Assembly (NCBI RefSeq): GCF_001886185.1
Contig: NZ_JXLA01000011.1
Span: forward strand, 56,895 to 120,894
Origin: Enterococcus raffinosus
Lineage (GTDB): Bacteria; Bacillota; Bacilli; Lactobacillales; Enterococcaceae
Direction: 5' to 3'
Length of the DNA stretch: 64,000 bases
Positions 22,225-32,396 of this stretch are shown in pieces. Each line of letters begins with the position of its first letter. Positions within the stretch are counted from its first letter, which is position 1. The notes under the pieces are model-generated. The model had not been told where the DNA came from, did no database searches, and saw only the letters and a program-made list of their open reading frames with translations. Both the position numbers and the translations under genes were made by a program.

Positions 22225-22253
22225 TTGACTACAAGCGAAGTTTATATTATATT
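22225..22253 (+). promoter_or_regulatory. glmS: Promoter of the glmS transcript
   Basis: TTGACT (22225-22230), a 17-base spacer, and TATATT (22248-22253). Transcription would start about 45 bases before the glmS ribozyme cleavage site. The gap 22000-22224 also has to hold the promoter of the divergent sppA operon, which I could not place with confidence. Confidence 0.65.
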
Positions 22254-22302
22254 AATCATTGTTTCCGATGTTAAAACAAAAAAATCTTAAATGTACCAAT
22301 AA

Positions 22303-22445
22303 GATAGCGCCAGACCTTTTAAAGGTGACGAGGAAGAAGCTAATCGAAATATTCGGCGGGTGGCTTCAGGGCAGCTGTACTCTACAGACTATTACAAAAA
22401 CTTTTTTAAAGAACAAAGAAATGGTCATACAGCTCGGAAACATAT
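22303..22445 (+). ncRNA. glmS ribozyme / riboswitch
   Basis: The self-cleaving ribozyme that uses glucosamine-6-phosphate as cofactor and lowers glmS mRNA when the product is plentiful. The conserved core is readable: AGCGCCAGA at the 5' end with the cleavage site between A22306 and G22307, GACGAGG (from about 22327), GCTAATCGAAATATTCGGCG, then the P3/P4 region GGGCAGCTGTACTCTACAG and the closing CAGCTCGG. It lies directly before glmS with about 25 bases to the start codon. The right boundary is approximate. Confidence 0.93.
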
Positions 22446-22470
22446 AATGACAGGAAAGTAGGAAGACATT

Positions 22471-24279
22471 ATGTGTGGAATTGTAGGAATTGTGGGAAAT
22501 GAGCAAGCAACAAGTATTTTAGTAAATGGTTTAGAGAAATTGGAGTATCGCGGGTATGATTCTGCCGGTATTTTCGTGGCTGACGAAAAAGAAGATTTCT
22601 TAATTAAGTCACAAGGTCGTATTAAAGAGCTAGCTGAAAAGATTGGCTCTGGAGTCCATGGTTCCATTGGCATTGGGCATACACGCTGGGCAACACATGG
22701 GGAGCCTAGTGAAGAAAACGCACACCCTCACACTTCACAAAGTAAACGTTTTGTATTGGTTCACAATGGTGTAATTGAAAATTATGATGAATTGAAGGAA
22801 AAATATTTAACAGATGATACCTTTTACGGTGAAACAGACACAGAAATCGCTGTTCATTTAGTTGAGTATTTCGCAAATCAAGGACTTTCAACCAAAGATG
22901 CTTTTCGGAAAGCTCTCAAAGAAATTCATGGGTCATATGCCTTTGGGTTAATTGATAAGAAAGACCGGGAGACAATCTTTGTCGGAAAGAACAAAAGCCC
23001 CTTATTAATTGGCTTAGGCGACGGATTCAATGTTGTTTGTAGCGATGCAATGGCGATGTTAGAACAAACCAATCAATTCGTCGAGATTAACGATGGCGAA
23101 ATGGTTATTGTAACAAGTGATCACGTAGAGATTGAAGATGCTGCCGGCAACGAAGTCCAACGTGCCCCTTACGAAGCAAAAATTGATCTTTCCGATATGG
23201 AAAAAGGAACTTATCCATATTACATGTTGAAAGAAATTGATGAACAACCTGCTACGATGCGCCGGATCATCAGTGAATACACCGATGAAACAGGAACCGT
23301 CGTGATCGAAGATGAGTTGTTGCAGAGTTTACTAAACAGCGACCGTATTTACATTGTCGCTTGCGGAACAAGTAACAATGCGGGTTGGGCAAGTAAACAA
23401 ATTATTGAAGGCTTGGCTAACATTCCCGTTGAAATTCATTTATCTAGCGAGTTTGGATATAATATGCCATTGCTTTCAGAAAAGCCTTTCTTTATCTACT
23501 TAACGCAAAGTGGAGAAACTGCAGATAGCCGTCAAGTTTTAGTAAAAACCAATGAATTAGGACACCCTTCTCTTACTGTAACAAATGTAGCAGGTTCAAC
23601 ATTATCTCGTGAAGCTAGCTACACCATGTTGCTACATGCAGGTCCAGAGATTGCAGTAGCTTCTACCAAGGCTTATACTGCGCAAATTGCAGCTTTGACG
23701 GTTTTAGCCAAAGCTGTAGGTGAAGCAAAGGGAGTTTCTGCTGCTAAAGAATTCGACTTAACAAAGGAATTAGGCATTGCAGCTAATGCGATGGATGTCA
23801 TGATCGCTGAAAAAGCTATGATCGAAGAAATTGCTGAAGAATATTTGGCAACAACTCGTAATGCATTTTATATTGGTCGTTCTGAAGATTACTATGTTTC
23901 TATGGAAGTTGCTTTGAAGCTAAAGGAAATTTCTTATATTCAGGCGGAAGGCTTTGCCGCTGGTGAATTGAAACACGGAACAATCGCATTGGTCGAAGAA
24001 GGAACACCTGTTATCGGCATCATTACCGAAGCTGTTACTGCTCCTCACACACGAGGAAATCTCCGTGAAGTTGAAAGTCGCGGCGCTCATACACTAGTAA
24101 TAGCTTCAGAAGAATTAAGTAAAGATGGTGACCAAATCATTTTACCTATAGTTCACCAATTCTTACGTCCGCTTGTTTCTGTTATCCCAGGACAATTAAT
24201 TGCCTACTATGCAACATTATTACGCGGCTACGATGTTGATAAACCTCGTAATTTGGCAAAATCAGTAACAGTTGAATAA
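22471..24279 (+). CDS. glmS: Glutamine:fructose-6-phosphate aminotransferase
   Basis: Makes glucosamine-6-phosphate, the first step of UDP-GlcNAc and peptidoglycan synthesis. The 602 residues begin MCGIVGIVG, so the glutaminase nucleophile Cys is exposed after Met removal; the glutaminase domain runs to about 240, followed by two SIS domains (TQSGETADS and STKAYTAQ) and the C-terminal KSVTVE motif that closes the active site. Controlled by the ribozyme upstream. The convergent neighbour, glmM, encodes the next step of the pathway. Confidence 0.98.
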   Translation: MCGIVGIVGNEQATSILVNGLEKLEYRGYDSAGIFVADEKEDFLIKSQGRIKELAEKIGSGVHGSIGIGHTRWATHGEPSEENAHPHTSQSKRFVLVHNGVIENYDELKEKYLTDDTFYGETDTEIAVHLVEYFANQGLSTKDAFRKALKEIHGSYAFGLIDKKDRETIFVGKNKSPLLIGLGDGFNVVCSDAMAMLEQTNQFVEINDGEMVIVTSDHVEIEDAAGNEVQRAPYEAKIDLSDMEKGTYPYYMLKEIDEQPATMRRIISEYTDETGTVVIEDELLQSLLNSDRIYIVACGTSNNAGWASKQIIEGLANIPVEIHLSSEFGYNMPLLSEKPFFIYLTQSGETADSRQVLVKTNELGHPSLTVTNVAGSTLSREASYTMLLHAGPEIAVASTKAYTAQIAALTVLAKAVGEAKGVSAAKEFDLTKELGIAANAMDVMIAEKAMIEEIAEEYLATTRNAFYIGRSEDYYVSMEVALKLKEISYIQAEGFAAGELKHGTIALVEEGTPVIGIITEAVTAPHTRGNLREVESRGAHTLVIASEELSKDGDQIILPIVHQFLRPLVSVIPGQLIAYYATLLRGYDVDKPRNLAKSVTVE

Positions 24280-24290
24280 TTGAATAAATT

Positions 24291-24322
24291 AAAAGGTTGA
24301 GAAAAATTTCTCAACCTTTTTT
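24291..24322 (+). terminator. Terminator of glmS
   Basis: Stem AAAAGGTTGAGAAA / TTTCTCAACCTTTT with a two-base loop, ending in six T. Confidence 0.85.
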
Positions 24323-24327
24323 ATGCA

Positions 24328-24357
24328 GAAAAACGCCCGACTAAAAAAGTCGGACGT
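24328..24357 (-). terminator. Terminator of the cdaA-cdaR-glmM operon
   Basis: Minus-strand stem ACGTCCGACT / AGTCGGGCGT around TTTTT (24333-24357), followed by TTTTT. Confidence 0.8.
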
Positions 24358-24363
24358 TTATTA

Positions 24364-25719
24364 TTAATCTAATCCAATTTCATCTCGAACAACAGCTGCG
24401 ATTTTTTCAACATAGTAATCAACCTTTTCATCTGTTGGTGCTTCTGCCATGACACGTAGTAATGGTTCTGTGCCTGAAGGACGAACGAGAATTCGACCAT
24501 CGCCATTCATTTCTGCTTCTGCCTCTTCAATCGCTTGTTTTATAGCGGGAACATCCATCGCTCCGTACTTATCGCTTACTCGAATGTTCACTAACTTTTG
24601 CGGATAAATAGTTACTTCACTAGCTAGCTCAGAGAGCTTTTTACCAGTTTGCTTCATAATGTTCAATAGCTGAACACCGGTTAACATTCCGTCACCTGTC
24701 GTATTATAATCTAAGAATAAAACATGTCCAGATTGTTCCCCACCAAGATTGTAATCATTTTTACGCATTTCCTCAACAACATATCTATCACCGACCTGCG
24801 TGATGACATCTTCAAGACCAATCTCTTCAATTGCCTTATGGAATCCTAAATTACTCATTACTGTAGTAACTACAGTATTTTTTTTCAATCGTTTACGTTC
24901 AGCTAAATATTTCGCACAAATATACATAATTCGATCACCATCGACAATATTGCCGAGTTCGTCAACAGCAATTACACGATCGCCATCTCCATCAAATGCT
25001 AAACCAGCATCTGCACCTTTTTCAACAACTAATTTAGCTAATGCTTCTGGATGAGTAGAACCTACTCCGGCATTGATATTTAACCCATTAGGTGATGTAC
25101 CCATTGTATAAAAATCTGTTTCTAAATCTGCAAACAGACGATTAACGCTAGTAGATGTGGCACCATTTGCAGCATCAACACAAACAGTTAACCCGGATAA
25201 ATCTCCTGAAATTGTTTGTACTAAGAATTGTGAATACTTCAGAAGTCCTTCATGAAACTCATCCAATGTCCCAAGCCCTTCGGCTGAAGGACGAGGTAAT
25301 GTATCTTCCTCCGCATCAATTAAAGCCTCAATCTCAGCTTCTTGTTCATCAACAAGTTTAAATCCATCACCGCCAAAAAACTTAATCCCATTATCTTCAG
25401 CTGGATTATGAGAAGCAGAAATCATCACTCCTGCAGAAGCCTTCTGCAGTCTTGTCAAATAAGCAACTCCTGGTGTAGAAATGACACCAAGTTGAAATAC
25501 TTCGATACCTACAGATAATAATCCAGAAATCAAAGCTGTTTCTAGTAACTCTCCAGAAATTCGAGTGTCACGCCCTACTAATACACGTGGACGCCCTTCA
25601 CTTTCATGATGTTGACTTAAAACATAACCACCACAACGTCCTAACTTAAATGCTAGTTCAGGTGTTAACTCCTTATTCGCGATTCCTCTTACTCCATCTG
25701 TTCCAAAATATTTACCCAT
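24364..25719 (-). CDS. glmM: Phosphoglucosamine mutase
   Basis: Interconverts glucosamine-6-phosphate and glucosamine-1-phosphate on the way to UDP-GlcNAc. 451 residues in the four-domain phosphohexomutase fold. The phosphoserine is Ser103 in ISASHNP; the metal-binding loop is DGDGDR; the phosphate-binding loop is RPSGTEP. Last gene of cdaA-cdaR-glmM, the conserved Firmicutes order, in which GlmM is known to bind and inhibit CdaA. Confidence 0.97.
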   Translation of the reverse strand: MGKYFGTDGVRGIANKELTPELAFKLGRCGGYVLSQHHESEGRPRVLVGRDTRISGELLETALISGLLSVGIEVFQLGVISTPGVAYLTRLQKASAGVMISASHNPAEDNGIKFFGGDGFKLVDEQEAEIEALIDAEEDTLPRPSAEGLGTLDEFHEGLLKYSQFLVQTISGDLSGLTVCVDAANGATSTSVNRLFADLETDFYTMGTSPNGLNINAGVGSTHPEALAKLVVEKGADAGLAFDGDGDRVIAVDELGNIVDGDRIMYICAKYLAERKRLKKNTVVTTVMSNLGFHKAIEEIGLEDVITQVGDRYVVEEMRKNDYNLGGEQSGHVLFLDYNTTGDGMLTGVQLLNIMKQTGKKLSELASEVTIYPQKLVNIRVSDKYGAMDVPAIKQAIEEAEAEMNGDGRILVRPSGTEPLLRVMAEAPTDEKVDYYVEKIAAVVRDEIGLD

Positions 25720-25742
25720 TAAATTATATTTCCCTTCTTCAT

Positions 25743-26843
25743 CTAGTTAGTAGATTGATTTGTCGAATCTTCTTGACTGTTTGTTGTCTGTGTAGCACTT
25801 GTTTCAGAAGATCTGGAAGCGTCGTCTGATTCTGCTACATCTTCAGTCGTCGACGAACTAGAATGATTTGTACTGTTAGTTTCCGATCCTTGGGACTTCT
25901 TAAAGACAGGAGTTACTTGTGCACTCACTGTTTTAGGATTTATTTGATAGTCCCCAGAAGGTACATCAATAAACTTTTTTACAGTCCCTTGGATTCGACT
26001 CACATCGACTGGAATGCCGATACTGTCTATTTGATCAATTACTGACTGCACACCAGTAATTGTTACCTTTGTACGATTCAAGTCTATTTTGACGCTTTCT
26101 ACATCCGAAGGCAAGTCCCCTTCTTGGATAGGGTAGATCGACACTTCTTTACTAGGCGTTTGAATCTCAAAATTAACTGTTACATTTTGTGGATCAGACT
26201 GAATTGGCAGTGCTTCTCCACTAGCATTTAACGCCTGAATAGGCGCTTGTATACTAGCTTGATCTGTGGTCAACTTACTACTGTCAACCGAAGCAACAAC
26301 ACGATCAATTTCCTTCATAGTATTTTCGCCAGTAGTAATTTCAACCTTTTCAGGCTGTATAGACATTTCCCCGATTTTCAGCCCATTATTACTAGTTGTA
26401 CTGCTTAAGATTGGGGATACGTCAAATTCTTTCTTTACCTTTTTCTCGATAGTCACAGAAATTTTTTCTGGTTCTATCGTGGCAAAAAGAGAGCTCGATA
26501 AATTTTTTGTTTTTAGCCGAATCTCGTGGGTTCCAGAAGACAGATTTCTTAAATCTGCAACAACACTGAAATCCCTTGTGTCAGGATCTACTTCTTTATT
26601 CAATTGTATGCGGTTAGCCCCGCTTAATTTAACCGATACATTCGATGAAAAACCATGAACAAAGTATTCATTTGAATCATAAAGGACATTTATAGGAACG
26701 TTTTGAATAGATTCCTCGTAGTTTGTTTCAGACGAAATTAACTGACTAAAATTTTGACTATTTACATTAAAAAATAGAATTAAACTAAACACCAATGAGA
26801 TCAGCATATATGGGGCATTGCTTTTTTTAAACTTAATTCTCAT
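25743..26843 (-). CDS. cdaR: CdaA regulatory protein CdaR (YbbR-domain)
   Basis: A 366-residue extracytoplasmic regulator of c-di-AMP synthesis. One N-terminal membrane segment (about 12-27), then three to four YbbR repeats (for example around [22 protein letters not shown] and [17 protein letters not shown]), then a low-complexity Ser/Thr/Glu/Asp/Asn tail of about 50 residues, likely disordered and outside the membrane. The start overlaps the cdaA stop by four bases. Confidence 0.93.
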   Translation of the reverse strand: MRIKFKKSNAPYMLISLVFSLILFFNVNSQNFSQLISSETNYEESIQNVPINVLYDSNEYFVHGFSSNVSVKLSGANRIQLNKEVDPDTRDFSVVADLRNLSSGTHEIRLKTKNLSSSLFATIEPEKISVTIEKKVKKEFDVSPILSSTTSNNGLKIGEMSIQPEKVEITTGENTMKEIDRVVASVDSSKLTTDQASIQAPIQALNASGEALPIQSDPQNVTVNFEIQTPSKEVSIYPIQEGDLPSDVESVKIDLNRTKVTITGVQSVIDQIDSIGIPVDVSRIQGTVKKFIDVPSGDYQINPKTVSAQVTPVFKKSQGSETNSTNHSSSSTTEDVAESDDASRSSETSATQTTNSQEDSTNQSTN

Positions 26844-27724
26844 TTTTGTCCTCCTTTAGTCAACCCTTCGAAAAAGGTTTGCAGAAGACTCTTCTTGCTG
26901 GCATTTTTTTCATCTGGCAATAACTCTCTACGCATTACAGCGAGATACTCTTCTTGAGACAAATCGTGAAGAAAATCATTATTCAGCGTGATACTAACCC
27001 CACCTGTTTCTTCAGATACAATAAATGTCAACGCATCACTGACCTCGCTGATACCTACCGCGGCTCGATGTCGAGTACCAAACTCTTTGGGAATCAACAT
27101 ACTGTCCGATAATGGGAGATATGCCGAAGCAACCGCGATTTTTCCATTTTTTACAATAACTGCACCATCATGTAACGGCGTATTCGGTATAAATATATTG
27201 ATCAGTAGTTCTCCGGTAATATCTGCATCCAGAGCAATCCCAGTCTCGATATATTCTTCTAGTCCTGTAAAACGTTGGATCGTTACTAACGCACCAATTT
27301 TCCTTTTTGACATATATTGAATCGCTTTGTCAAACGCAAGGATCATTCGCTCGTCGTCACGTTCTTCCTTTTTTGATGTTTTAAAGAATGAACTGCGACC
27401 TAAATGTTCCAAACCGCGTCGGACCTCTGGTTGAAAAATAACAATCGCCGCAATTACACCATAGGTAATGATTTGATTCATCAACCAAGACAATGTATGC
27501 AGACCAATCAATTCAGCAACGATTCGAATCCCAATAAAAATCGCCACACCTTTGATCAGTTGGACTGCCTTCGTTCCGCGAACAAGTTCAAACAAACGAT
27601 AAATCAAAAACCAGACAACAAATATATCTAAAAGGTTGACGATGATATCCCAGGTTGAAAGATTCTCAGAAAAAAAGCTAAGCCAATATTCCGGTTTGAA
27701 TAATTCAATTAGACGATTAGGCAT
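26840..27724 (-). CDS. cdaA: Membrane diadenylate cyclase CdaA
   Basis: Makes c-di-AMP from two ATP. 294 residues: three N-terminal membrane helices (about 27-45, 57-75, 83-99) then the DAC domain with the catalytic DGA (186-188) and RHR (218-220) motifs. c-di-AMP controls potassium and osmolyte uptake and cell-wall stress in these bacteria. First gene of the operon with cdaR and glmM. Confidence 0.97.
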   Translation of the reverse strand: MPNRLIELFKPEYWLSFFSENLSTWDIIVNLLDIFVVWFLIYRLFELVRGTKAVQLIKGVAIFIGIRIVAELIGLHTLSWLMNQIITYGVIAAIVIFQPEVRRGLEHLGRSSFFKTSKKEERDDERMILAFDKAIQYMSKRKIGALVTIQRFTGLEEYIETGIALDADITGELLINIFIPNTPLHDGAVIVKNGKIAVASAYLPLSDSMLIPKEFGTRHRAAVGISEVSDALTFIVSEETGGVSITLNNDFLHDLSQEEYLAVMRRELLPDEKNASKKSLLQTFFEGLTKGGQK

Positions 27725-27758
27725 AGATAACCTCTCTTTCTATCCAAAATTCTCTACA

Positions 27759-27775
27759 ATTATACCACAGTGGTA
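27759..27775 (-). promoter_or_regulatory. cdaA: Extended -10 promoter of cdaA with an overlapping palindrome
   Basis: Minus-strand TATAAT (27759-27764) with TGG before it. The 13-base palindrome TACCACTGTGGTA (27763-27775) overlaps the -10 box and could be an operator. The -35 position (ATGCTA) is poor. Confidence 0.5.
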
Positions 27776-27804
27776 CAGGTCTAGCATAAAATTTAAGAAG
27801 GAAA

Positions 27805-27834
27805 GAAGGAGCCTTAATAAACAAAGACTCCTTC
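27805..27834 (-). terminator. Possible weak terminator after nifJ
   Basis: Stem GAAGGAGTCTT / AAGGCTCCTTC (one G-T pair) about 90 bases after the nifJ stop, but only a mixed T/C tract follows, so its strength is uncertain. Confidence 0.35.
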
Positions 27835-27925
27835 TCCTACTACTGTTTAATTTCTTCTATAATAATTTTGATGGTTACATGCTTTCTTATCTTACTATCT
27901 TAATATAACGACAACATCCAAAAAG

Positions 27926-30900
27926 TTATTGGTTTCTTTTTTCAGCGCGAGCAGCTCTGCGAGCGGCACGCCGGGCTGCTGCTTCTGGATCAGCTTTCCG
28001 CTCACTTTTTACTTTCTTTTCACTAGTAGTCTTCGTTACTTCAAGTTTTGTTCCTTCTAATTTCGCACGAATTTTTTCTTCCTGTCCCGCCATACGTGCA
28101 TAGTTATAAAAACGTGTTTGAGCATCGTTTACTGTTTTTTGGTATAGGCGCTGTGCATCGTCAGGCTGAACTCTTTCTAGTGCTGAGAAGCGTGTCTGCT
28201 GTTTCATAAAGCCAATCATATCATCAAAGTTTGGTTTTTTATAATCCAACGTCATTGGGTTCTTTCCTTTTTCACGTTGAATTGGATTGTAACGATACAA
28301 TGACCAATAACCAGAATTTACTGCATCTTTGGCCTCTTGTAAAGTTTTGCTCATTCCACCGCGCAAGCCATGATTAATACATGGTGTATAAGCAATAATC
28401 AAAGAAGGTCCTGGGAATTTTTCAGCTTCTTCCAGAGCTTTGATTGTCTGCATTTGATTAGCTCCTGAAGCGATTTGTGCAACATAAACATTGCCATATG
28501 TCATCGCCATCATTCCTAAATCCTTCTTAGATTGATATTTACCACCCGCTGAGAATTTTGCGATGGCAGAAGCTGGTGTTGCTTTAGATGTTTGACCGCC
28601 GGTGTTCGAATATACTTCATTATCCATTACTAAGATATTTACATCTGCTCCACTAGCTAATATATGGTCAATACCACCGAAACCAATATCGTACGCCCAA
28701 CCATCTCCGCCAAACATCCATTGGCTAGTTTTGACAAATAAGTCACGGTTGTCATAGATCTCAGCTAGTTTAGCATTCTCCAACCCTTCTGCTTCAAGCG
28801 CTGAAGTTAACTTAGCTGCTCTTTGCTGAGTTCCATCAGATTCATACATATGATCCATCCAGTCTTCCATTAACTCCCGTAAATCATCAGAAACCATATT
28901 TAGAACGTCATTAATTTTATCTGCTAATTCTTTACGTCGGGTTTGATTTGCCAAAAACATTCCATATCCATATTCAGCATTATCCTCGAACAATGAGTTA
29001 GACCACGCTGGCCCTTGACCTTTTTCGTTTGTTGTGTAAGGACTAACGGGGGCAGCCGCTCCCCAAATAGATGAACAGCCTGTCGCATTTGCAATCATCA
29101 TCCGATCACCAAACATTTGTGTCATTAATTTCACATAAGGTGTTTCACCACAACCTGCACATGCTCCCGAGAATTCAAGCAGTGGTTGATTGAACTGTGA
29201 ACCTAAAACGGAATTTGTTTTTGCTGGATTTGCCTTTTGCTTTAATGTCATTGAAAAGGCCCAATTGATTGCTTGTTCCTTCTCTTCTTCAAATGGTTTC
29301 ATAACTAGTGCTTTGCCTTTAGCTGGACATGCTTCGACACAAAGACCACAGCCAGTACAGTCTTCAACTGAAACTTGAATACGATACTTCAAGCCATCGG
29401 CACCGCGCATTTCTCGGACGATGTATCCTTCTGGTGCTTCTTCCATTTCTTCTTCATCTGCCAAAAATGGGCGAATAGCCGCATGAGGACATACAAATGA
29501 ACATTCGTTACACATTGTACAACGATCGCTAATCCAATGAGGAACCTCTAATGCCACCCCGCGTTTTTCAAATTTTGTGGTACCTGTTGGTATGGTTCCA
29601 TCTGTCATGCCGTTTGCTACAAGGTCATTAACAGTAAGTGCATCTCCTCGTTGAGAATTGATCGGTTCAACAATTTGTTCAACATATTGTGGCACGGGAG
29701 ATTTCCGTACATGGGCAGGCGTTTCAATGGTTTTCCACGTTTTAGGAATCTGTACCTGATGCAATAATTCAACGGTTTGATCAATCGCCGCAATATTCTT
29801 TTCTACGATTTCCAGTGATTTACGGCGGTAGCTTTTATCGGCTTCAGATTTTAAAATCTCTATCACTTCATCAAATGGGATAATGCCCGTCAAACTAAAG
29901 AATGCTGTTTGCATCACTGTGTTGATCCGCGAACCAAGCCCGACTTCCATGGCTAATTTAGCAGCATTAATTGTGTAAAATCTAATATTATTCTCGGCGA
30001 TATAGCGTTTCATCTTAGCAGGTAATAATTTATCAATCTGCCCATCATTCCACATAGTATTCATTAAGAATATCCCGCCTGGTTTCAATCCTTTCAGCAA
30101 GTCATAGGTGTGAATATAAGCAGGTGTATGACAGGCGATAAAATCAGCACTTTCGACAAGATAGGTCGAGCGAATAGGTGTATCTCCGAAGCGCAAATGT
30201 GAAACAGTCAATCCGCCTGATTTTTTTGAATCATAGCTAAAATAACCTTGCGCATATTTGTTCGTATGATCTCCGATAATTTTAATTGCTGATTTATTTG
30301 CCCCCACTGTTCCGTCTGAACCAAAACCCCAGAATTTTGCCTGATAAGTATTAGGGTTCGTCAAGTCAAGGGTTCCCTTTGTTTCGAGCGACATATTAGT
30401 TACATCATCAACAATACCGATAGTAAAACGCTTTTTGGTTTTTCCTTTCTCTTTTAACAATTCACCATATACAGCAATAATTTGGTCTGGTGTGACATCC
30501 TTAGAGCCTAAACCAAAACGTCCACCGATGATTCTAGGACGGATATCCGCTTCATACATGACGCCTTGAACGTCTAATAATAATGGCTCACCATCAGCTC
30601 CAGGCTCTTTTGAACGATCCAAAACAGCAATAGACTTCACAGAATTTGGAAGCTTTTCTAAAAAGTTCTCGGTTGGGAACGGACGATACAAATGAATATT
30701 TAAAAAACCAACTTTCCGACCATTAGCATTTAAATAGTCCACCGTTTGTTCGATCGTTTGTGCCACAGAACCCATTGCTACAATGACTTCTTCCGCATTT
30801 TCTGCCCCGTAATAAGTAACCAAATCATATTGAGTACCACGGAGTTTATTGATTTCAAACATATATTTTTGAACGATTGCTGGCAATTCATCGTAATAAC

Positions 30901-31597
30901 GATTGACTGTTTCGCGTTGTTGAAAATGTATATCAGGATTCTGATTCGTCCCACTGATTGTTGGATGATTTGGATTCATGCTTCGCTTACGGAATGCTCT
31001 TAACTTTTCTTGATCAACAAGCGGCGCCAATTCTTCATAGTCTAATACCTCAACCTTTTGAATCTCATGACTAGTACGAAAACCGTCAAAAAAGTTCATG
31101 AATGGGATGCTGCCTTCAATAGCTGCTAGATGCGCCACCGCAGACAAATCCATTACTTCTTGTACACTGCTCTCCTGTAGCATCGCGAATCCTGTTTGGC
31201 GTGCCGCCATTACATCTCCATGATCTCCAAAAATATTTAACGCATTTGTTGTAACTGCGCGACTAGCCACATGAAAAACGGCTGGCAGTAACTCTCCTGC
31301 CATTTTATACATGTTTGGAATCATTAGTAATAATCCTTGCGATGCAGTATAAGTAGTTGTTAGTGCACCCGTTTTAAGCGCACCATGAACAACACCTGCG
31401 GCACCCGCCTCTGATTGCATTTCAGTAATTGATACCGGTTGACCAAATATATTTTTCTTTCCCTCTGAAGACCATTGGTCCACAAGTTCAGCCATTGTTG
31501 AGCTAGGAGTGATTGGATAAATTGCAGCTAACTCAGTAAATGCATATGAAATGTAAGCTGCTGCTGTATTTCCATCCATCGTTTTTTTCTTACGCAT
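27926..31597 (-). CDS. nifJ: Pyruvate:ferredoxin (flavodoxin) oxidoreductase
   Basis: A single-chain PFOR of 1223 residues that oxidises pyruvate to acetyl-CoA and CO2 and reduces ferredoxin or flavodoxin. N-terminal PFOR domains (YITPSSTMAE-like start, CoA-binding region), two ferredoxin-type clusters near residues 690 and 750 (CTMCNECSFVCP, CTGCGLCVEACP), the cysteines of the proximal cluster (CAGC, ATGCSS, YTPC), and the TPP motif (GGDGWAYDIGFGG to MDNEVYSNTGGQ). The last 30 residues are a basic Ala/Arg/Lys tail (ending RAEKRNQ) that exceeds the usual length. AGGAGG precedes the ATG at 31597; a longer frame is not supported. Most well-known enterococci rely on PDH and PFL, so this is a lineage marker. 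Confidence 0.95.
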   Translation of the reverse strand: MRKKKTMDGNTAAAYISYAFTELAAIYPITPSSTMAELVDQWSSEGKKNIFGQPVSITEMQSEAGAAGVVHGALKTGALTTTYTASQGLLLMIPNMYKMAGELLPAVFHVASRAVTTNALNIFGDHGDVMAARQTGFAMLQESSVQEVMDLSAVAHLAAIEGSIPFMNFFDGFRTSHEIQKVEVLDYEELAPLVDQEKLRAFRKRSMNPNHPTISGTNQNPDIHFQQRETVNRYYDELPAIVQKYMFEINKLRGTQYDLVTYYGAENAEEVIVAMGSVAQTIEQTVDYLNANGRKVGFLNIHLYRPFPTENFLEKLPNSVKSIAVLDRSKEPGADGEPLLLDVQGVMYEADIRPRIIGGRFGLGSKDVTPDQIIAVYGELLKEKGKTKKRFTIGIVDDVTNMSLETKGTLDLTNPNTYQAKFWGFGSDGTVGANKSAIKIIGDHTNKYAQGYFSYDSKKSGGLTVSHLRFGDTPIRSTYLVESADFIACHTPAYIHTYDLLKGLKPGGIFLMNTMWNDGQIDKLLPAKMKRYIAENNIRFYTINAAKLAMEVGLGSRINTVMQTAFFSLTGIIPFDEVIEILKSEADKSYRRKSLEIVEKNIAAIDQTVELLHQVQIPKTWKTIETPAHVRKSPVPQYVEQIVEPINSQRGDALTVNDLVANGMTDGTIPTGTTKFEKRGVALEVPHWISDRCTMCNECSFVCPHAAIRPFLADEEEMEEAPEGYIVREMRGADGLKYRIQVSVEDCTGCGLCVEACPAKGKALVMKPFEEEKEQAINWAFSMTLKQKANPAKTNSVLGSQFNQPLLEFSGACAGCGETPYVKLMTQMFGDRMMIANATGCSSIWGAAAPVSPYTTNEKGQGPAWSNSLFEDNAEYGYGMFLANQTRRKELADKINDVLNMVSDDLRELMEDWMDHMYESDGTQQRAAKLTSALEAEGLENAKLAEIYDNRDLFVKTSQWMFGGDGWAYDIGFGGIDHILASGADVNILVMDNEVYSNTGGQTSKATPASAIAKFSAGGKYQSKKDLGMMAMTYGNVYVAQIASGANQMQTIKALEEAEKFPGPSLIIAYTPCINHGLRGGMSKTLQEAKDAVNSGYWSLYRYNPIQREKGKNPMTLDYKKPNFDDMIGFMKQQTRFSALERVQPDDAQRLYQKTVNDAQTRFYNYARMAGQEEKIRAKLEGTKLEVTKTTSEKKVKSERKADPEAAARRAARRAARAEKRNQ

Positions 31598-31753
31598 AGT
31601 TCTCCTCCTTATTGTAATTCGTCCTTTTTTCTTGGAAAAGACAACGATTCTATTGTTTTGTAACATTTCATTTAAGTGGTAAAATGACAGCTAAAAAATT
31701 GGCTTACCTCAAAATAGAAATCTTAACCTTATAATCTTTATAACAACGGATTT

Positions 31754-31781
31754 ATTATAAACTAAGCTGAGTTATTTTCAA
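31754..31781 (-). promoter_or_regulatory. nifJ: Promoter of nifJ
   Basis: Minus-strand TTGAAA (31776-31781), 16-base spacer, TATAAT (31754-31759). Leaves a leader of about 150 bases; I see no known riboswitch in it. Confidence 0.65.
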
Positions 31782-31823
31782 ACAGACGTTTCAATCTTTT
31801 TAACTTATTTATATCAAAAGAGT

Positions 31824-31851
31824 TTGTTTTCTTTAGAATCTTTTGTAAACT
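31824..31851 (+). promoter_or_regulatory. Promoter of the CPYC thioredoxin-fold gene
   Basis: TTGTTT (31824-31829), 16-base spacer, TAAACT (31846-31851); about 20 bases of leader. Back to back with the nifJ promoter. Confidence 0.45.
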
Positions 31852-31876
31852 AGACTATGAAAGGACGTGTTTATTC

Positions 31877-32392
31877 ATGGATATTTCTATAATAAAAGCA
31901 AACTTAGTAAATGATTTCAATGGAATTAAAATTGGATCAGACACTGCGCCAAAGCGTTTAATTGAATTTATTAACCTACGATGTCCCTACTGCAAACAAT
32001 GGTTTGAGGAATCCTATGAAACGCTGAGTGAAGCGGTCGAAGAAGGCAAAGTTCAACGTGTTATCAAGTTATTAGATAAAGATAAAATTAGCTTACAGCG
32101 CGGAAATGTAATGCACGAATATATTGACAATAATCCTGCCAAGGCTATGATTCAAATCAGACAAGCTTTTGAAACACAAGAAAATTGGCAAGACCTTGCT
32201 TTAGAAGCTGTAGCTGAGTATGCTGAAAAAACATTGAGCTTTATTCAACAAGCAAACCAAAATCTGCAAGGAGAAATCCGCAATGAGGCAGCCCAAGCAA
32301 ACATTCAATTCGTACCAACCATTGTATTAGGTGATCATATTTTTGACGAATCCATTGATGAAGCAACTTTAAAAGCTTACATTGCTGAATAA
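31877..32392 (+). CDS. Cytosolic DsbA-family thioredoxin-fold protein
   Basis: A 171-residue protein with the thioredoxin active site RCPYC near residue 35-39, a helical insertion, and the cis-Pro loop (FVPTIVLG) near residue 150, as in DsbA/DsbG-like oxidoreductases. No signal peptide or lipobox, so it should be cytoplasmic, unlike classical DsbA. AAGGA lies 11 bases before the ATG. Divergent from nifJ. A role in thiol redox balance is likely; the substrate is unknown. Confidence 0.85.
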   Translation: MDISIIKANLVNDFNGIKIGSDTAPKRLIEFINLRCPYCKQWFEESYETLSEAVEEGKVQRVIKLLDKDKISLQRGNVMHEYIDNNPAKAMIQIRQAFETQENWQDLALEAVAEYAEKTLSFIQQANQNLQGEIRNEAAQANIQFVPTIVLGDHIFDESIDEATLKAYIAE

Positions 32393-32396
32393 ACAG

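Noticed and set aside
22259..22447. 62-codon ORF on the plus strand before glmS
   Set aside because: Lies almost entirely in the glmS ribozyme, which explains the conservation-like pattern.
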